This document shows, in pieces, positions 1-10,680 of a DNA stretch of 64,000 nt. Each line of letters opens with the position of its first letter. Position 1 is the first letter of the stretch. Below the pieces are notes generated by a model. That model searched no databases and was not told where the DNA came from. It saw only the letters and a list, made by a program, of their open reading frames with translations. A program made the position numbers and the translations under genes. Source of the stretch: Tenebrio molitor (taxonomy: Eukaryota > Arthropoda > Insecta > Coleoptera > Tenebrionidae); NCBI RefSeq assembly GCF_963966145.1, contig NC_091050.1, positions 7,998,001 through 8,062,000 of the forward strand. Reading direction: 5' to 3'.

Positions 1-1340
1 TATTCAATTACATATTATGAAGTTAAACCTTAAATTGATGAGAAGTTTGATCTTTCTGAAGCAATTATTCACAAATGAGATATCTCATTAAAAAATAGGT
101 AAAAGGAAGCTGGAAATATGTGTTTCTACGACTGTTTAAAAAAACTGGGCTAAACATCACTATGTTTAGTGTGTAAAGCAAAAAAAAAATCGGTAGCGTG
201 TCATTATTGCACTCCGGCATTATGCATCGAAGTAGCTGAATCATAAGAGTGCATTGAGAACAATTGAAGTTGCCTCACGATTTATGCTTTCGTTTTTCGT
301 TTGAATTGATTGTTTTTTTAACTGCAGCCAGTCGTAGAAAAAATACTGTATGGAAGTCATTCACTCATGGGATTGCCGCACTCACCTGCGGCACGTGCGG
401 TCAAACTTCCCATTCGTGAAAAAAGTACTACTTTACACACTTGTTTACTAATTTAAATTATTTCTCGGATTTGTTTTTACAAAACCCTCGAGATGAACTG
501 TTTTAAACATTGAAATAAATCATTACTACGAAGTTCATTCTTTCTTTTTTAGTTTTATCGTTACAGTTGAAAACGTTGCGAAACTGTAAAATAAAAAAAT
601 ATGTTTTCAAATTCTAACATTAATTATTTAACATTACTATGTCAAATTTTATAACAATAACTAATAACCCGATAATGACAGATTAAAATAGTCGATTTTG
701 ATTACAAAAATAATTTCATTCTTTCAAATTCCTTTAAAAAGTTTTGAAAAGTTCTAACTTGGAGGCGTATTAATCTTTGAAAATTTTGCATTCACCTACG
801 CCACTGTTCTCCAGCATCACCAGTCTGTCATGTCAGTATGACCTTTCAACAAAGATTTTCTTTATTTGGGAACGGGTCTTGAAGTACAAATAACTGCAAC
901 AAGCATTCTGAATTTATTTATCACGTTAGTCATCGGGAAAGTCCGCGTTAGGTCAACAAATTAATAATCTACTAAACAATAAGAATAAATTTAATGTGAA
1001 GGCTGTTATATCCTAGTAAGACTAAGGATCTGTATCATATTAAGAATTATGACTAAATAACTGTTACCAGTTTTTTTTTGTTTGAACTAGTTATCTCAGA
1101 AAAATAAGTTAATTTAAACATTCCTTATTAGCTAAATAAAACTCAATCACGGATCTTGTCGCATATTTAAATGTGACCACTTTGCTTCATTTACATTGAA
1201 ACACTAATTAGGTAGCAAAACTGTAGGCGTCATAAAGAAAATTCTCGGAAAAAGGATTGCTCGTTTTTGTTATTTAATACAGTAGCAACGCAAACAGGAC
1301 CAATCGGTTTGATCGATAAGTTTACCAGTTCTGTGGAATA
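1..1340. other. AT-rich intergenic sequence, no gene seen
   Basis: No open frame or splice-linked exon could be supported on either strand. The only local structure is a small hairpin near 381-400 (arms tgccgca / tgcggca). The last part presumably contains the promoter and 5' UTR of the downstream gene, but no TATA box or initiator stands out. Confidence 0.5.
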
Positions 1341-4300
1341 ATGCGTATCCCTGTTACGATTAATCCAAATACTTTAAAAACTTTTAATTACCATGATGTT
1401 AACAGAAATGTGGAAAATGCGCTGCAAAGTGACAATCTCTCCGATTGGGACCAAGATATTCCAAAGAGTTTACAAGAAATTTGCTTAGAAGCTATAGCTA
1501 GTAATTGGGAAGGTAAAAACTGAAATGAAACCACACATGTATGACTTTTATTTATCTTTCAGCAAATCCAATATTGGAGGAAATCGCCTTAACAATAGAC
1601 CGCTGCTTTCTGCTCAACATTTTATCGACAGACTTGCCACAAAATTTAACAATTCCGCGGATCAATGACGACATTTACTGGAAAAGATGCTACCTGAAAA
1701 AGTGGCCCAAATTAATTCCAGAAAATGTTTCCACGGATGTCCAAATTAATGAGATCGTGAGAGTGAACAATGGAAGCAGAAAAAGCAGCACTGCCAACAG
1801 TGTGGCTAGCCCCAGATCTAAAAAATCGAGCCTACAGCAACAAAATCCCAACCAAAGAAACTGGAAGGAATGTTTTCTTGAAATGCATTTGAGAGATTAT
1901 TTGGAGAAGCTAAAACCCGAAGATTATGATGCTGAAAAGGTATCAGTGACCGTTGCGGTTGATTTTTATTAATCGTAAATTGCAGATAAAAGAACTGTCT
2001 GATTTGTGCGGCATTTACGTAAAAATTTTGGATATAAGGGAACTACAGTGCTCAGAAAATTCCCCGAGCCGCATTCCACTCAACGCAATTATAACTGGCT
2101 TAGAAAATTTATCTGAATTATCTATTTGTTTTAAGCAGGTATAAACAATATTCGTATTTAATAAATTATTCCAATTATAAATTTAAATCGAAGCAGTTTC
2201 TTAAATTCTTCGGTTTCTTCTCGGAACTTTTCTAATCGAAGCACAAATAAGGGGAATTGTTTAAAATTACAATTTCTTTGACTTAGCGCCAATGTTAAAA
2301 TAAGTAATAAAATAACTGAAGAAATCTGTATCTCACCAAAAAATTTGTGGTTAAAATACTGTTAAAATTTTATACCGTGAAATAAGTAGTACAGAATCAA
2401 TTATCCTTTAAAATAATGTTATCCCAAACACGATTCTACTCCGTAAATTGTGGAATCTTTTTTTATTCTTTAAATTTCAAGACGAAAATATTATTCTGAG
2501 ATATTTGTCGAGGTCACGTGATTAATAAAAATTTTTAGTTCAATACTAAATCACCAAGAAGTTTAAAATACACTAGAAAACTAAAACATTCCATTCAAAA
2601 TCCTTCTATTGTTAGATTAATTACATTAACAAGACAAGGAACCATATCAGCTACTAAATTTTACAAGATTTTTTTTTCACAAAATAGTAGATTACATACA
2701 ACGTGTAACAGAAATAAGTACATTAATTTTAACTGGTAATAGAACTCGTCAAAAAGAACAACTTTTCTATCTACCATTTTGCCGAAAAACGATGTTTAAT
2801 TCCAAAAAAAAATTGGAGAGATTTTTCACTAAAATAGCCCTACGCCACTAAATACTGCAATGGCTAATTGAGATCAGCGCTAATATGAAAAAAACGTCCA
2901 TTTTCATCCAGAAAACGTGTTTTAACGCAGAAATCGAAATTCAAAGAAATCTACCCGTATAGCAAAAAATCCACTTCGTAAGAATCTGGTTGTTTCACGT
3001 TTTTAGGTAGCTTAGTTTTGGAGATATGAACGGTTTTAGGAAAATCTTTCCTATTTTTTTAAGCCACTACGCAACGTTTTTCGCCAAAATGGCAGAGAGA
3101 AAAGTTGTTCCTTTTGATAAGTTCTATTACCAGTTAAAATTAATGTACTTATTTCAGAAACACCCTGTATATTATTAAGAGTAGAAGTGAGTCTTTTTGT
3201 GCTAAGCCCAGAGATTGAAGACCGAAACGAAGGCGAGATCGACAACTGGGCAAAGCACAAAAAGACTCACTTCTACTCTTAATGATATACCTACATTATT
3301 TTATCTTCAAGCGGATCAAAAAAAAAAATCGGACATGCACTCATTTATTTTATTTTGCTGCAGTTACAATAAAATGACAATTTTCAATTTTTGTCAATTA
3401 TTCTGTATCAAACGTCCTTAACTTTTTAGTTGTTAAAAAATTCTCTAAATTTGTACCAAATTTAAACAAATTAAAAAAAACTGATATTGAACATCATTAA
3501 AGTGAAAGGGCTTCGTTGTAGATATTAGAGATGATAAAACATCCAAACAATCAAAAGAGTGCATGTTTAACATTATTAAAAAAACCAAGGATAACACGAT
3601 TGGATCATATAATTAGTTCCGAAAGAATAACGCAAATATTTAATGTGCTTTCAGAATGAGTATTAAATAATTAAAATACACTGAAATTATGACAAATCAT
3701 CACAGCAAACACATTTAAAAAATAATTAATATTATAAAAGCAAAAACTTTGTAGCATGCTGAATTTTATTCTCTACTTAATTGTGTTAAATAAGTTAACT
3801 GGAATTAAATTTAATAGTAGGATATCTTCATTAATTTTAACTGACCGTTAAATTTAATTAGACATACGTCGGAGAAAAATTCACCTGGGACATCTTAAAA
3901 GTATCTCTTCACGACATAAAACTGTTGGCTAAAGGGTTAGAAAAATGCAAATTAACCACTTTTAGGTGCCGCATTTTTACATGAAGCATCCACTGATAAC
4001 TAGATAGGTACATTCCAGGTTGCGAAACTCAGACGTTGACGACGAAAAAGCTGCAATTATACTAAAATCCCTCTTGAAACATGACGAATTGGAAGTAATT
4101 GATTTTTCTCACTGTCGCATTGGAGATGGTGGGGCAGTAGCTCTAAGCAAATTTTGTTTGCTGAATCCCGTAACTGATTTAATCCTGGCCAACAACAAAA
4201 TAGGTCTATTGCTTTATATAAAAATTACCTTCTAAACATATTGTAATTTGTAGGAACTAAAGGAATAGAAGCTTTGTGTTACGCTATTTGTCACAAGATT

Positions 4301-5158
4301 TGCAACCTGAGAAGCATCGATTTAAAACTGAACGCAATTGGTGAAAATGGAATTAATTTGTTGATGCAACCGCTAACCATGGGGGCTCGAAAAATGAAAA
4401 AGCTCTACTTGGGCGGATGCAGTTTGGGGCACATCCCTTCCATTGGAAAAATGATCGAACATAATTCTAGTTTGGAGCATCTAGATTTGAGTAATAATTC
4501 ACTAGGAGAGGTAATTATGTTTTTTAAAGAATGCACAAAGCGGATGTGATGAGTGCCTTGAGAGTGAGAGGGCTTTCCAACTGGGAATTCATAGGTATAA
4601 ATACGTAAATCAGCTGAGACAGAGATTTTTAATTAGATCTAGTAAATGATAATTTATTATAATTTAAATTGCCCCAAGATAGAAGAGCTGTGGTCATATT
4701 AATGCAAAATTCTCATCTCACGTGTAGATAATAACCATAATTTTAACTAATTACAAAGCACTCATCTACCTGGCGTTTTATATTCTACAAAATTAAAAAT
4801 ACAGATTATTAAACGAAAACTACAAACAGCTTGTCTCACTTGATGTTCGTCGTCATTTATTATATTTGTGCGTAGTAAGATATGGTTGCAGGAAATGGGA
4901 AAAATTATACTACAAGGTTTGAGGTACAACACCAGTTTGAGAAAACTGGATACGCGAATGTGCAAACTCAACTCAGCTGATGAATTCGAAATTATTCAGA
5001 AAATTAATAGAAATCGGAAAGCTTCGAGGTGGTCAAGATTTGCCAAAAGACCTATCATTGTTGAGCCACAGTACAACTTTGAAATCTCAGACGAGCTCAG
5101 GTGTGAAATAGAAAATGTGTTCGATAGAATTAACGCTCCAACAGAGGCTTCAGAATAA
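1341..5158 (+). CDS. DRC5/TCTE1-like leucine-rich repeat protein (dynein regulatory complex)
   Basis: Seven coding exons join in frame to a protein of 504 residues: 1341-1512, 1563-1939, 1986-2138, 3862-3965, 4019-4203, 4254-4510, 4892-5158. All introns are GT/AG. The length is close to vertebrate TCTE1 (about 500 aa). The N-terminal half has the family's PKSLQEICLEAIASNW and WKRCYLKKWPK-type segments; exon 4 encodes TYVGEKFTWDILKVS, a family signature as I remember it. Exons 5-7 encode ribonuclease-inhibitor-type repeats, e.g. LEVIDFSHCRIGDGG, LRSIDLKLNAIGENG and LEHLDLSNNSLGE. The family is part of the nexin-dynein regulatory complex of motile axonemes, so expression in testis is expected (inference). 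Intron 3 (1.7 kb) was enlarged by two inverted-repeat elements; the other introns are 46-53 nt except the last (381 nt). Another LRR protein is possible but less likely. Confidence 0.75.
2698..3171. mobile_element. 474-bp inverted-repeat DNA element in DRC5-like intron 3
   Basis: The left end (about 2698-2792) and right end (about 3071-3171) are inverted copies of each other over roughly 95 bp. Both contain the block gtacattaattttaactggt and a gaacaacttttc..ccattttg.cgaaaaacg block. The outer end reads tacagggtgtttctgaaat on the right. No transposase reading frame lies between the arms, so this is a non-autonomous (MITE-like) element. The same terminal sequence recurs at 6904-8178, where transposase remnants are present. 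Confidence 0.75.
3174..3283. repeat. 110-bp palindromic element with 37-bp arms
   Basis: The arms 3174-3210 and 3247-3283 are inverted copies with about two mismatches; the core is agagtagaagtgagtctttt. The loop is about 36 bp. It abuts the right end of the 474-bp element, so one may have landed at the edge of the other. It has no coding content. Confidence 0.8.
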
Positions 5159-5292
5159 TTTTAGTTATGGTTACAATTGTTTATTAATTTATTAGAAAAA
5201 AAAAAATTGTGTGTAGTGCGTAGTAGAACATTTTTTTAATAGTGGTTACTCACGAAGCTTTGAAGTACAGTTAAGAAGATTTCTAACTCTTT

Positions 5293-5298
5293 AATAAA
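5293..5298 (+). terminator. Poly(A) signal AATAAA for the DRC5-like gene
   Basis: A canonical AATAAA lies 135 nt after the stop codon, within a short AT-rich 3' UTR. It is the first such hexamer after the stop on this strand. Confidence 0.55.
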
Positions 5299-5910
5299 AT
5301 GCGATCGTTGTAAGTTAATAAATTGCTGAATAAATTATTCATACCTTGACATTAACTATTAAATGTTATTAAATTACTTTTGCAGTTGCCGTAATTACAC
5401 CAAATGGCTATGAGAAAGAATAAAAGTGAAATAAAAAAAGAATCACCCCAAAAACTGTCACAGGCACACAAAGAAATTGATTACTCTGAATTTTATTATT
5501 TTTAAATTATCGTTACAATTTAATCGTAATGATAATCATTGACTTTTAACTCGTTAAGTTTGGACTTATCAAAGCATGATAGCTAGATATAATACAAAAA
5601 ATAATTGAGCAATAAAACCGACATAAATTATGAGTTAGTTATTACTGACACAATTTAATATGTAATATTCTATTGGTTTGTATCATAACTTTCTGATAAT
5701 GATAAAAAAAAATGGACACTTTTTTGTTTCATTTTTTTATGTCAAATAGGTACATAGATTTGTTTCATAATATCTGTTATTGTTCCAAATTAATATAAAT
5801 TGCATTTTTGTAAAGTAAAATTGACTGAAGTTTATAATAAGATCTTCTTGAAAAACATTTCTTAAAAACAACATAAAGAAAAAGGAAATCAGATTTCTTG
5901 TATATGTGTA
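5299..5910. other. Convergent intergenic spacer
   Basis: AT-rich sequence between the 3' ends of the DRC5-like and Ly6 genes. No gene, RNA or repeat structure was recognised. Confidence 0.5.
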
Positions 5911-5916
5911 TTTATT
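5911..5916 (-). terminator. Poly(A) signal AATAAA for the Ly6-type gene
   Basis: On the minus strand AATAAA occurs about 37 nt past the stop codon, the expected spacing for a short 3' UTR. Confidence 0.6.
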
Positions 5917-5952
5917 CAATGAAAAAACGTAACATGTTCTCTTAAAAGAAAA

Positions 5953-6388
5953 TTAATCCAACAAATTACACAAATCGGTGTCGCACAGGTAACAGCTTCC
6001 TCCACCTGAATTGTAATGTGGACAAAGATCATTTTGCCAAGAACTGATGCTACTTGAGTTTACGCATGTTTTCTGATGAATTTGTCCAACTGAAAATGAA
6101 TTCATTAATACTGACTGAAATTCCAAAATAAATATTACATTACCGACGCCCATGAAAGTATTGGAAACGCAAAGTGAATCTGGATCTTCGCACGTTAAAA
6201 TGTCTCGATCACTGCAATCAATCAAGCCGCACTGGTAGCATTGAGTCACTCCATCAACTACAAATTAATTAATATACGGGAGTGCAGTTCACAATAATAA
6301 TAATAATAATAATAATAATAATTGCCTTACCGTTTTGGTAGATGACGGCGCCAAGGACTAAAAGAAATGCGACAGTTATAGACTTCAT
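5953..6388 (-). CDS. Small secreted Ly6/three-finger-fold protein
   Basis: Three minus-strand exons: 6388-6331, 6257-6144 and 6089-5953. They encode about 102 residues. The protein opens with a signal peptide (MKSITVAFLLVLGAVIYQ) followed by a ten-cysteine Ly6/uPAR pattern: CYQCGLIDC near the N-terminus, and a C-terminal CYLCDTDLCN, the CCxxDxCN-type ending that closes the fold. No hydrophobic GPI-anchor tail follows the last cysteine, so the product is probably secreted. Insect relatives include modulators of channels and nicotinic receptors and septate-junction proteins; which role applies here cannot be told. Intron 2 (6090-6143) is 54 nt with no in-frame stop. I treat it as an intron because removing it leaves a normal loop and it has strong GT/AG sites. 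Intron 1 holds a TAA microsatellite. Confidence 0.85.
6292..6322. repeat. (TAA)n microsatellite
   Basis: About ten uninterrupted aat/taa units lie in intron 1 of the Ly6-type gene, just before its minus-strand 5' splice site. Confidence 0.95.
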
Positions 6389-6425
6389 TGTCAACTTGTT
6401 TATAAAAGAGAAGGAAAACTTTTCG

Positions 6426-6433
6426 TATTTATA
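6426..6433 (-). promoter_or_regulatory. TATA box (TATAAATA) of the Ly6-type gene
   Basis: The minus strand reads CCATATAAATACG about 38 nt upstream of the start codon. With the usual 30-nt spacing, transcription would start near 6400 and give a very short 5' UTR. A second TATA-like stretch at about 6398-6404 is too close to the ATG to serve. Confidence 0.5.
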
Positions 6434-6903
6434 TGGTACCTAATCTACGTACCTACTTGACGGTATTTTTATCATTTTTTTTGCCTATCATTTTTCAATC
6501 TTAAAAATACTAATCAAATTAATCAGAAAAGTCATAGTTTATTGATTAATATCAATTGTGCAAGATTTTTGTTTGCATTTCTGTCCGTCTTCCAGTTTTA
6601 GAACAAATCATGTTGCATTTAACACTTCCTTTGGTAATAAATCCACTGATGCCTCTTCGATGATATTTTTGGGGACGACTTCCTCAGGATCACTACCGAA
6701 ATCAGTTCTTCAGAAATTCGTAAAAACAAGATATAACCAGCGAAGAAAAAATAAACTGTTTGGTACAACCCAATGCTGGTAGCTTACTCTGACGCTCTAA
6801 TTTTAAGAAAGAAAATTTTTTGACCCTTTGCAGTAGTGATATTTCCTCAGAAGAAATGATAACTTCCTTAGAATGTATTATTTTATGTAGGTACATCGCA
6901 GGT
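6434..6903. other. Upstream spacer of the Ly6-type gene
   Basis: AT-rich DNA without a supportable gene. Two weak overlapping open frames on opposite strands have no recognisable protein character. Confidence 0.4.
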
Positions 6904-7256
6904 ACAATATACAACATGTCTCAGAAATAAGTACATTAATTTTAACCAATGACAGATCTCATCAAGAACAACAAAATTACAAAATTGTTATGTACAATTT
7001 TTTCGAAATATAATTTTCATTTCGGTATTTTACTCCCCCATAAATTAACGAGCTGTTTATTTTCTAGTTATGTGACCAAATGACAGTGACCGTGAAATAG
7101 TAGTTTTTGTAAAATCAGCACAAAACATTGTGTTTTTAGAATAAAGTTTTTTCGTTCTGCTGTCGAAGTAGAGACCAGAGGATTCAATTTTTAGTTAGTT
7201 TTATCCGACTCCACAAGGCAGGTGTTTACGTGATTTGAGCTAAAAATTTTGTGAAA

Positions 7257-7552
7257 ATGGTGCGTTTATTTTTGAATAGTGAATACATAGATATTGTGTA
7301 GTGTATGGTGAAGCGTGCGAGAGTGCTCTTCGAACCCAGAAAATTTCCGTGGATTTCTTCTTGTGGGGGTACATGAAGGATTGAAGGACTTGGTAGGTAG
7401 GTATATTCGATCCCAACCGATACAACTGAAGTTTTAAGAGATCGGGTGGAAAATGCTACCACAATTCGCAATAACAGGGGTATGTTGGAAAGAGTGGAAA
7501 AATAATTTCGTCGTCGGCGCCTTTGTGTACTTATTGATAATAAGAGCGGTCA
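7257..7552 (+). pseudogene. Transposase remnant (N- and C-terminal pieces)
   Basis: From the ATG at 7257 the frame reads MVRLFLNSEYIDIV, a stop, then KRARVLFEPRKFPW. This resembles the N-terminal helix-turn-helix (DUF4817-like) of insect mariner-type transposases. From about 7432 a different segment reads LRDRVENATTIRNN, RGMLERVEK, a stop, FRRRRLCVLIDNK and SGHFE, which matches the C-terminal end of such transposases. The whole catalytic core is missing and there are stop codons, so this is a dead internal-deletion derivative. The family assignment is by remembered motif, not by search. Confidence 0.55.
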
Positions 7553-7722
7553 CTTTGAATAATGATTAGTGATTACTCTGATTACTTCATGAGAATTTTT
7601 ACGGATTAATACACTAATTTTAGTAGACATTTTGTCATTATCTTAGGTATTGATTCAGTTTAAAATATTTATTATTAAAATTGTTTTCATTTAATATCTA
7701 CCATATGATTCTCTTTTTTCAC

Positions 7723-7894
7723 GGGTGTTTTTTTAAATTTGGCGTCGAAGTAGGCGTTGAAGTGTCGATTGTGAACGCACTATACAGGTTACGGATCACG
7801 GATCAGCTGTTTAAATCTTACGCTTTTACATGAGTGGTGCGATCTCAATCGACTCTCCAACGCCTACTTCGACGCCAAATTTAAAAAAACACCC
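7723..7894. mobile_element. 172-bp MITE (GGCGTCGAAG family), copy 1
   Basis: Near-perfect terminal inverted repeats of about 40 bp start gggtgtttttttaaatttgg and continue cgtcgaagtaggcgttg; the right arm is the inverse. The internal part has cagctgtttaaatcttacgc. It is nested inside the 6904-8178 element. Further copies occur at 8407-8557, 48314-48516, 53693-53872 and, in part, 55083-55152. Confidence 0.85.
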
Positions 7895-8406
7895 TTTACG
7901 AGTAGGTCACAGTTACGGAGCAGCAGTTAGCCGCTGTGCACTAGTTAGCAAAAAACAATTGAAAGTTTTCTTGCATTTGTTTTTTCTTCTTGGCTTATCC
8001 ATCGGCATCGGCGAAGCAAATAATCCCCATAGGCGGGTAACGAAATTTCTGCCAAATCTTTCAATAATTTAATTTGATAACTTTAAGGTTTAGGAAAAAA
8101 AATCAAACATATTGTTTTTATTAACGTGTTCTATTACCAGTTAAAATTAATGTAGGTACTTATTTCTGAGACACGTTGTACCTACATTTTACGAATTATT
8201 GCAATTTCTAAATTTTCCTTTGTCAAATCAAAAATCAGCGATAAATAAAAGCTAATTACATTAAAAGATCAGATTATAAAATCTAATCTAATCAAAAATG
8301 CACATCAGCAACACATGTTAATTAAAAACAGCTTTATCTGATTTCTTTAATCTAAATACGTATCAGTATTTATCATATCCTGTTGCAATTTGTATAAATA
8401 AATAAA

Positions 8407-8557
8407 GGTTTTTTTTTTAAATTGGGCGTCGAAGTTGGCGTTGGAGTCGATTCAGAAAGCACCACTCGTGCAAAAGCGTAAGATTTAAACGGCTGATCCG
8501 TGATCCGTTATAGCGCATTCACAATCGACTCTTCAACGCCAATTTAAAAAAACACCC
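8407..8557. mobile_element. MITE (GGCGTCGAAG family), copy 2
   Basis: The left arm contains ggcgtcgaagttggcgttgg and the right arm is a shortened inverse ending aaaaaaacaccc. The interior matches copy 1 in reverse order: agatttaaacggctgatccg here against its complement there, so it lies in the opposite orientation. Confidence 0.8.
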
Positions 8558-8880
8558 GTTACATATTATGTTAAAAATTGCCAAGTATGGCCAGAATGAT
8601 GGTAGATGACATGGCTCAGAAAATTGAAACAAATGAAATAGGTATTATGTACTCCAATAGAAATACCTATAAAAATGTGCCAAACTATATTAACCAGAGA
8701 GCTATTTCTAATGAAATTTTAATGAAATAATAATTAAACTTGCTTTTTTTGAGGTACATAATTAGTAATTAGATACATAATTATCTAAAATGTTTAACAA
8801 TTGTTGAAGTGCCCTAATCTTAAATATTGTGTTCCTGGGGTGTTCAAAGTAGAATCAGAGCACGAGATAGAATATAGCCT

Positions 8881-8950
8881 TTTTTTTTAATTTCGCCCTG
8901 GGTCGAAATCGAACCCGCGACCCAGTATATCACCGAATGTTCTTGATGTT
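8881..8950 (-). mobile_element. 5'-truncated tRNA-derived SINE-like fragment
   Basis: On the minus strand a pol III B-box-like sequence, GGGTTCGATTTCGACC, is followed by CAGGGCGAAATT and an A-rich tail. This arrangement is typical of the tRNA-related part of an insect SINE. No A box was found at the expected distance, so it is a fragment or a diverged copy. A true tRNA gene is excluded because no cloverleaf can be drawn. Confidence 0.45.
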
Positions 8951-9235
8951 TTTCCCATGTAAGAAGAGATTGGAAGGTCACATACTCGTAAAAACAAAAT
9001 TTAATTATAACTGCTTTTATTTTTTATTTCATGTACTTATTAAAACAATAGATTACTGTAGTTTCCAACGATGCTCCGTCGTTTTTCTGGTCGTTATAAC
9101 ATAGTTTTTCTTATCCTCCATTTTATTCCGTTGCACAAGTTACGCTTTTTTTCCTTTCAGCAGGTGTGGAATTTTAGTCATCTGAAATGAATTTGTCACG
9201 ATTTTAGTAAATATTGGTGACATTTCTATATTTGT

Positions 9236-9370
9236 TAATACCTGTTCACGTTGGATTGAACATTAGTGATGCAAATCTCACACATTTGGCATTAACTTTC
9301 ATATGAGTTGTCATAGTAACAGGTCAGTCATTTGTACCACAGCTGTTCTTCCCAACGTGAACAGGTATTA
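9236..9370. mobile_element. 135-bp inverted-repeat element
   Basis: Perfect 19-bp arms, taatacctgttcacgttgg at 9236-9254 and its inverse at 9352-9370, bound a short non-coding interior. The size and form fit a MITE. No second copy was seen in this window. Confidence 0.7.
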
Positions 9371-9554
9371 CATAAATTTTGTCATCAGCGCTTTGAAAAA
9401 AAAATCATTAGTAAAATTAAAACTATTAATTAGTTATATATTAATAATTCGACACGTAGAAGAATCGGTGTTAGTAACTGATGAAGGTACCCGATACATA
9501 TTTATCTTCAAATAAAATTTAGCATAATAAAAAATGAACTAGCTGGAATGAGCT

Positions 9555-9730
9555 CTCCATATTTAATTCAAATACTTACTTTTTTCTTCTTGGACACATT
9601 TCATCCCTACTACCTAGCTGCATGAACTGAAACCCTTTGTCTCGGCTTTAGACTTCACGATGGCTTGTTCCTTCTTGTCTGCAATTTTGCAGACCTTATT
9701 ATCGGTACAGCATTGGGAAGAGTTATCTGA
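9555..9730 (-). pseudogene. RpL4 3'-exon copy A (last exon) plus an exon-5 fragment
   Basis: 9640-9726 is a diverged copy of the last exon of RpL4. It keeps the 3' splice site and reads ITLPNAVPIIRSAKLQTRR before a one-base deletion shifts the frame to an early stop. At about 9555-9610 lies a short, more decayed copy of the end of exon 5 with its 5' splice site (AAAAAAGTAAGT). No start or upstream exons exist, so it cannot encode L4 alone. Confidence 0.8.
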
Positions 9731-9916
9731 AAAAAAGAACAAAAACATTTATTACCATATGACAACTATTTCCAAAAAAATTTTTAGAAATAATTCAGTC
9801 AGAACTTTTCAGGAGAATCATTATTGTATCATAAACACAGACCAAGGAAAAGTTTTTTCATCATGAATCTAGATAAAACTCGTAGATATGTACATATTTA
9901 TAATTGCAATACTCAC

Positions 9917-10071
9917 TTTCCTCTTCTTGGCTGCAATTTCATCTCTGCTGACGACATTTTTGAGATGACAAAATGGCCTCTTGCTTGAAAACTCCAGAAT
10001 AAGGATCGAGATGCAGGAAGGCCCTGCAATTTTGCAGACCTTATTGCCGGTGCAGTATCGGGAAGAGTTAT
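9917..10071 (-). pseudogene. Chimeric RpL4 fragment: copy B last exon fused to copy A exon 5
   Basis: The upper part (about 10022-10071) is the beginning of the last RpL4 exon, reading ITLPDTAPAIRSAKLQ. Without an intron it runs into a diverged copy of exon 5 (about 9917-10020) that ends at a GTGAGT splice site. The junction, at gcagg/gccttcc, marks a recombination or deletion breakpoint between two tandem units. The fused frame is open but its second half is out of the L4 frame. Confidence 0.8.
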
Positions 10072-10258
10072 CTGAAAAAAAAAGAACAAAAACATTTATT
10101 ACCATTTGACAACTATTTCCAAAATTTTTTTTAGAAATAATTCAGTCAGAACATTTCAGGAGAATCATTAGTGTATCATAAACACAGACCAAGGAAAAGT
10201 GTTTTTCATCATGAATCTAAATAAAACTCGTAGATATTCAATTGCAATATGTACTCAC

Positions 10259-10418
10259 TTTCCTCTTTTTGGCCAACATTTCATCTCTATCCATTTGACG
10301 TTTTTGAGGCGACAAAATGGCCTCGCGTTTCAAAACTGCGGCGTACGGATTGAGACGCAGAAGGGTCCTAGTGTTAGACAGTGGATTGAAGCGGCGCATA
10401 CGACGAACGACTTTCTTT
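10259..10418 (-). pseudogene. RpL4 exon 5 copy B (frame intact)
   Basis: This 160-nt block has the same size and splice sites as the real exon 5 (11505-11664), about 1246 bp away. It is still open: RRMRRFNPLSNTRTLLRLNP, then YAAVLKREAILSPQ and so on, with changes such as V to M and G to D. It has no full last exon behind it, so it is probably a recent dead duplicate. Use as an alternative exon cannot be excluded. Confidence 0.8.
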
Positions 10419-10599
10419 CTGCAATACAAATTATTTGTCAAGAGAACAATTTTCATAAAGATGACAGAGCGGTAATAGTAAGTCAGTCAGGTGTCAACAG
10501 GTAATCAGGGATTATCATAACCCAATGCTCTAATAAAACTTTCATCATAAAATGATAGGTAGATTTAATTTCATTTTTGACATTTAATTTTAAAAACTA

Positions 10600-10680
10600 A
10601 GTGCGAATGAGCGCTCCACGTTCAATTCAAATACTCACTTTCTTTCTTTTGGAGACAGTTGAGCCCTACAATGTAGTTGT
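10600..10680 (-). pseudogene. Short RpL4 exon-5-end fragment
   Basis: The minus strand reads CAAAAGAAAGAAAGTGAGTA and then intron-like sequence matching the fragment at 9555-9610. The shared block (TTTGAATT..TGGAG.GCTCATTC) shows these two fragments were duplicated together, as part of a larger unit. Confidence 0.6.

Larger units (their letters stand above)
6904..8178 (+). mobile_element. Decayed mariner-like element with inverted ends
   Basis: The left end (about 6904-6965) has ctcagaaataagtacattaa and the right end (about 8125-8178) has its inverted counterpart, ttaatgtaggtacttatttctgag. These are the same terminal sequences as the element at 2698-3171. Between them lie remnants of a transposase gene and a nested 172-bp MITE (7723-7894). 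It is the best candidate here for a relative of the autonomous source of the 2698-3171 element. Confidence 0.6.
8179..9235. other. Repeat-bearing intergenic DNA
   Basis: No gene is supported. The stretch holds a MITE copy and a SINE-like tail (listed separately); the rest is AT-rich and unremarkable. Confidence 0.5.

Noticed and set aside
8890..8940. Possible tRNA gene (B-box-like sequence)
   Set aside because: No A box, acceptor stem or anticodon arm at the right distance; better explained as a SINE fragment.
10199..10504. Plus-strand 101-codon frames here and at 11445-11750 that resemble each other
   Set aside because: They are antisense shadows of duplicated RpL4 exon 5, so their similarity reflects the DNA duplication.
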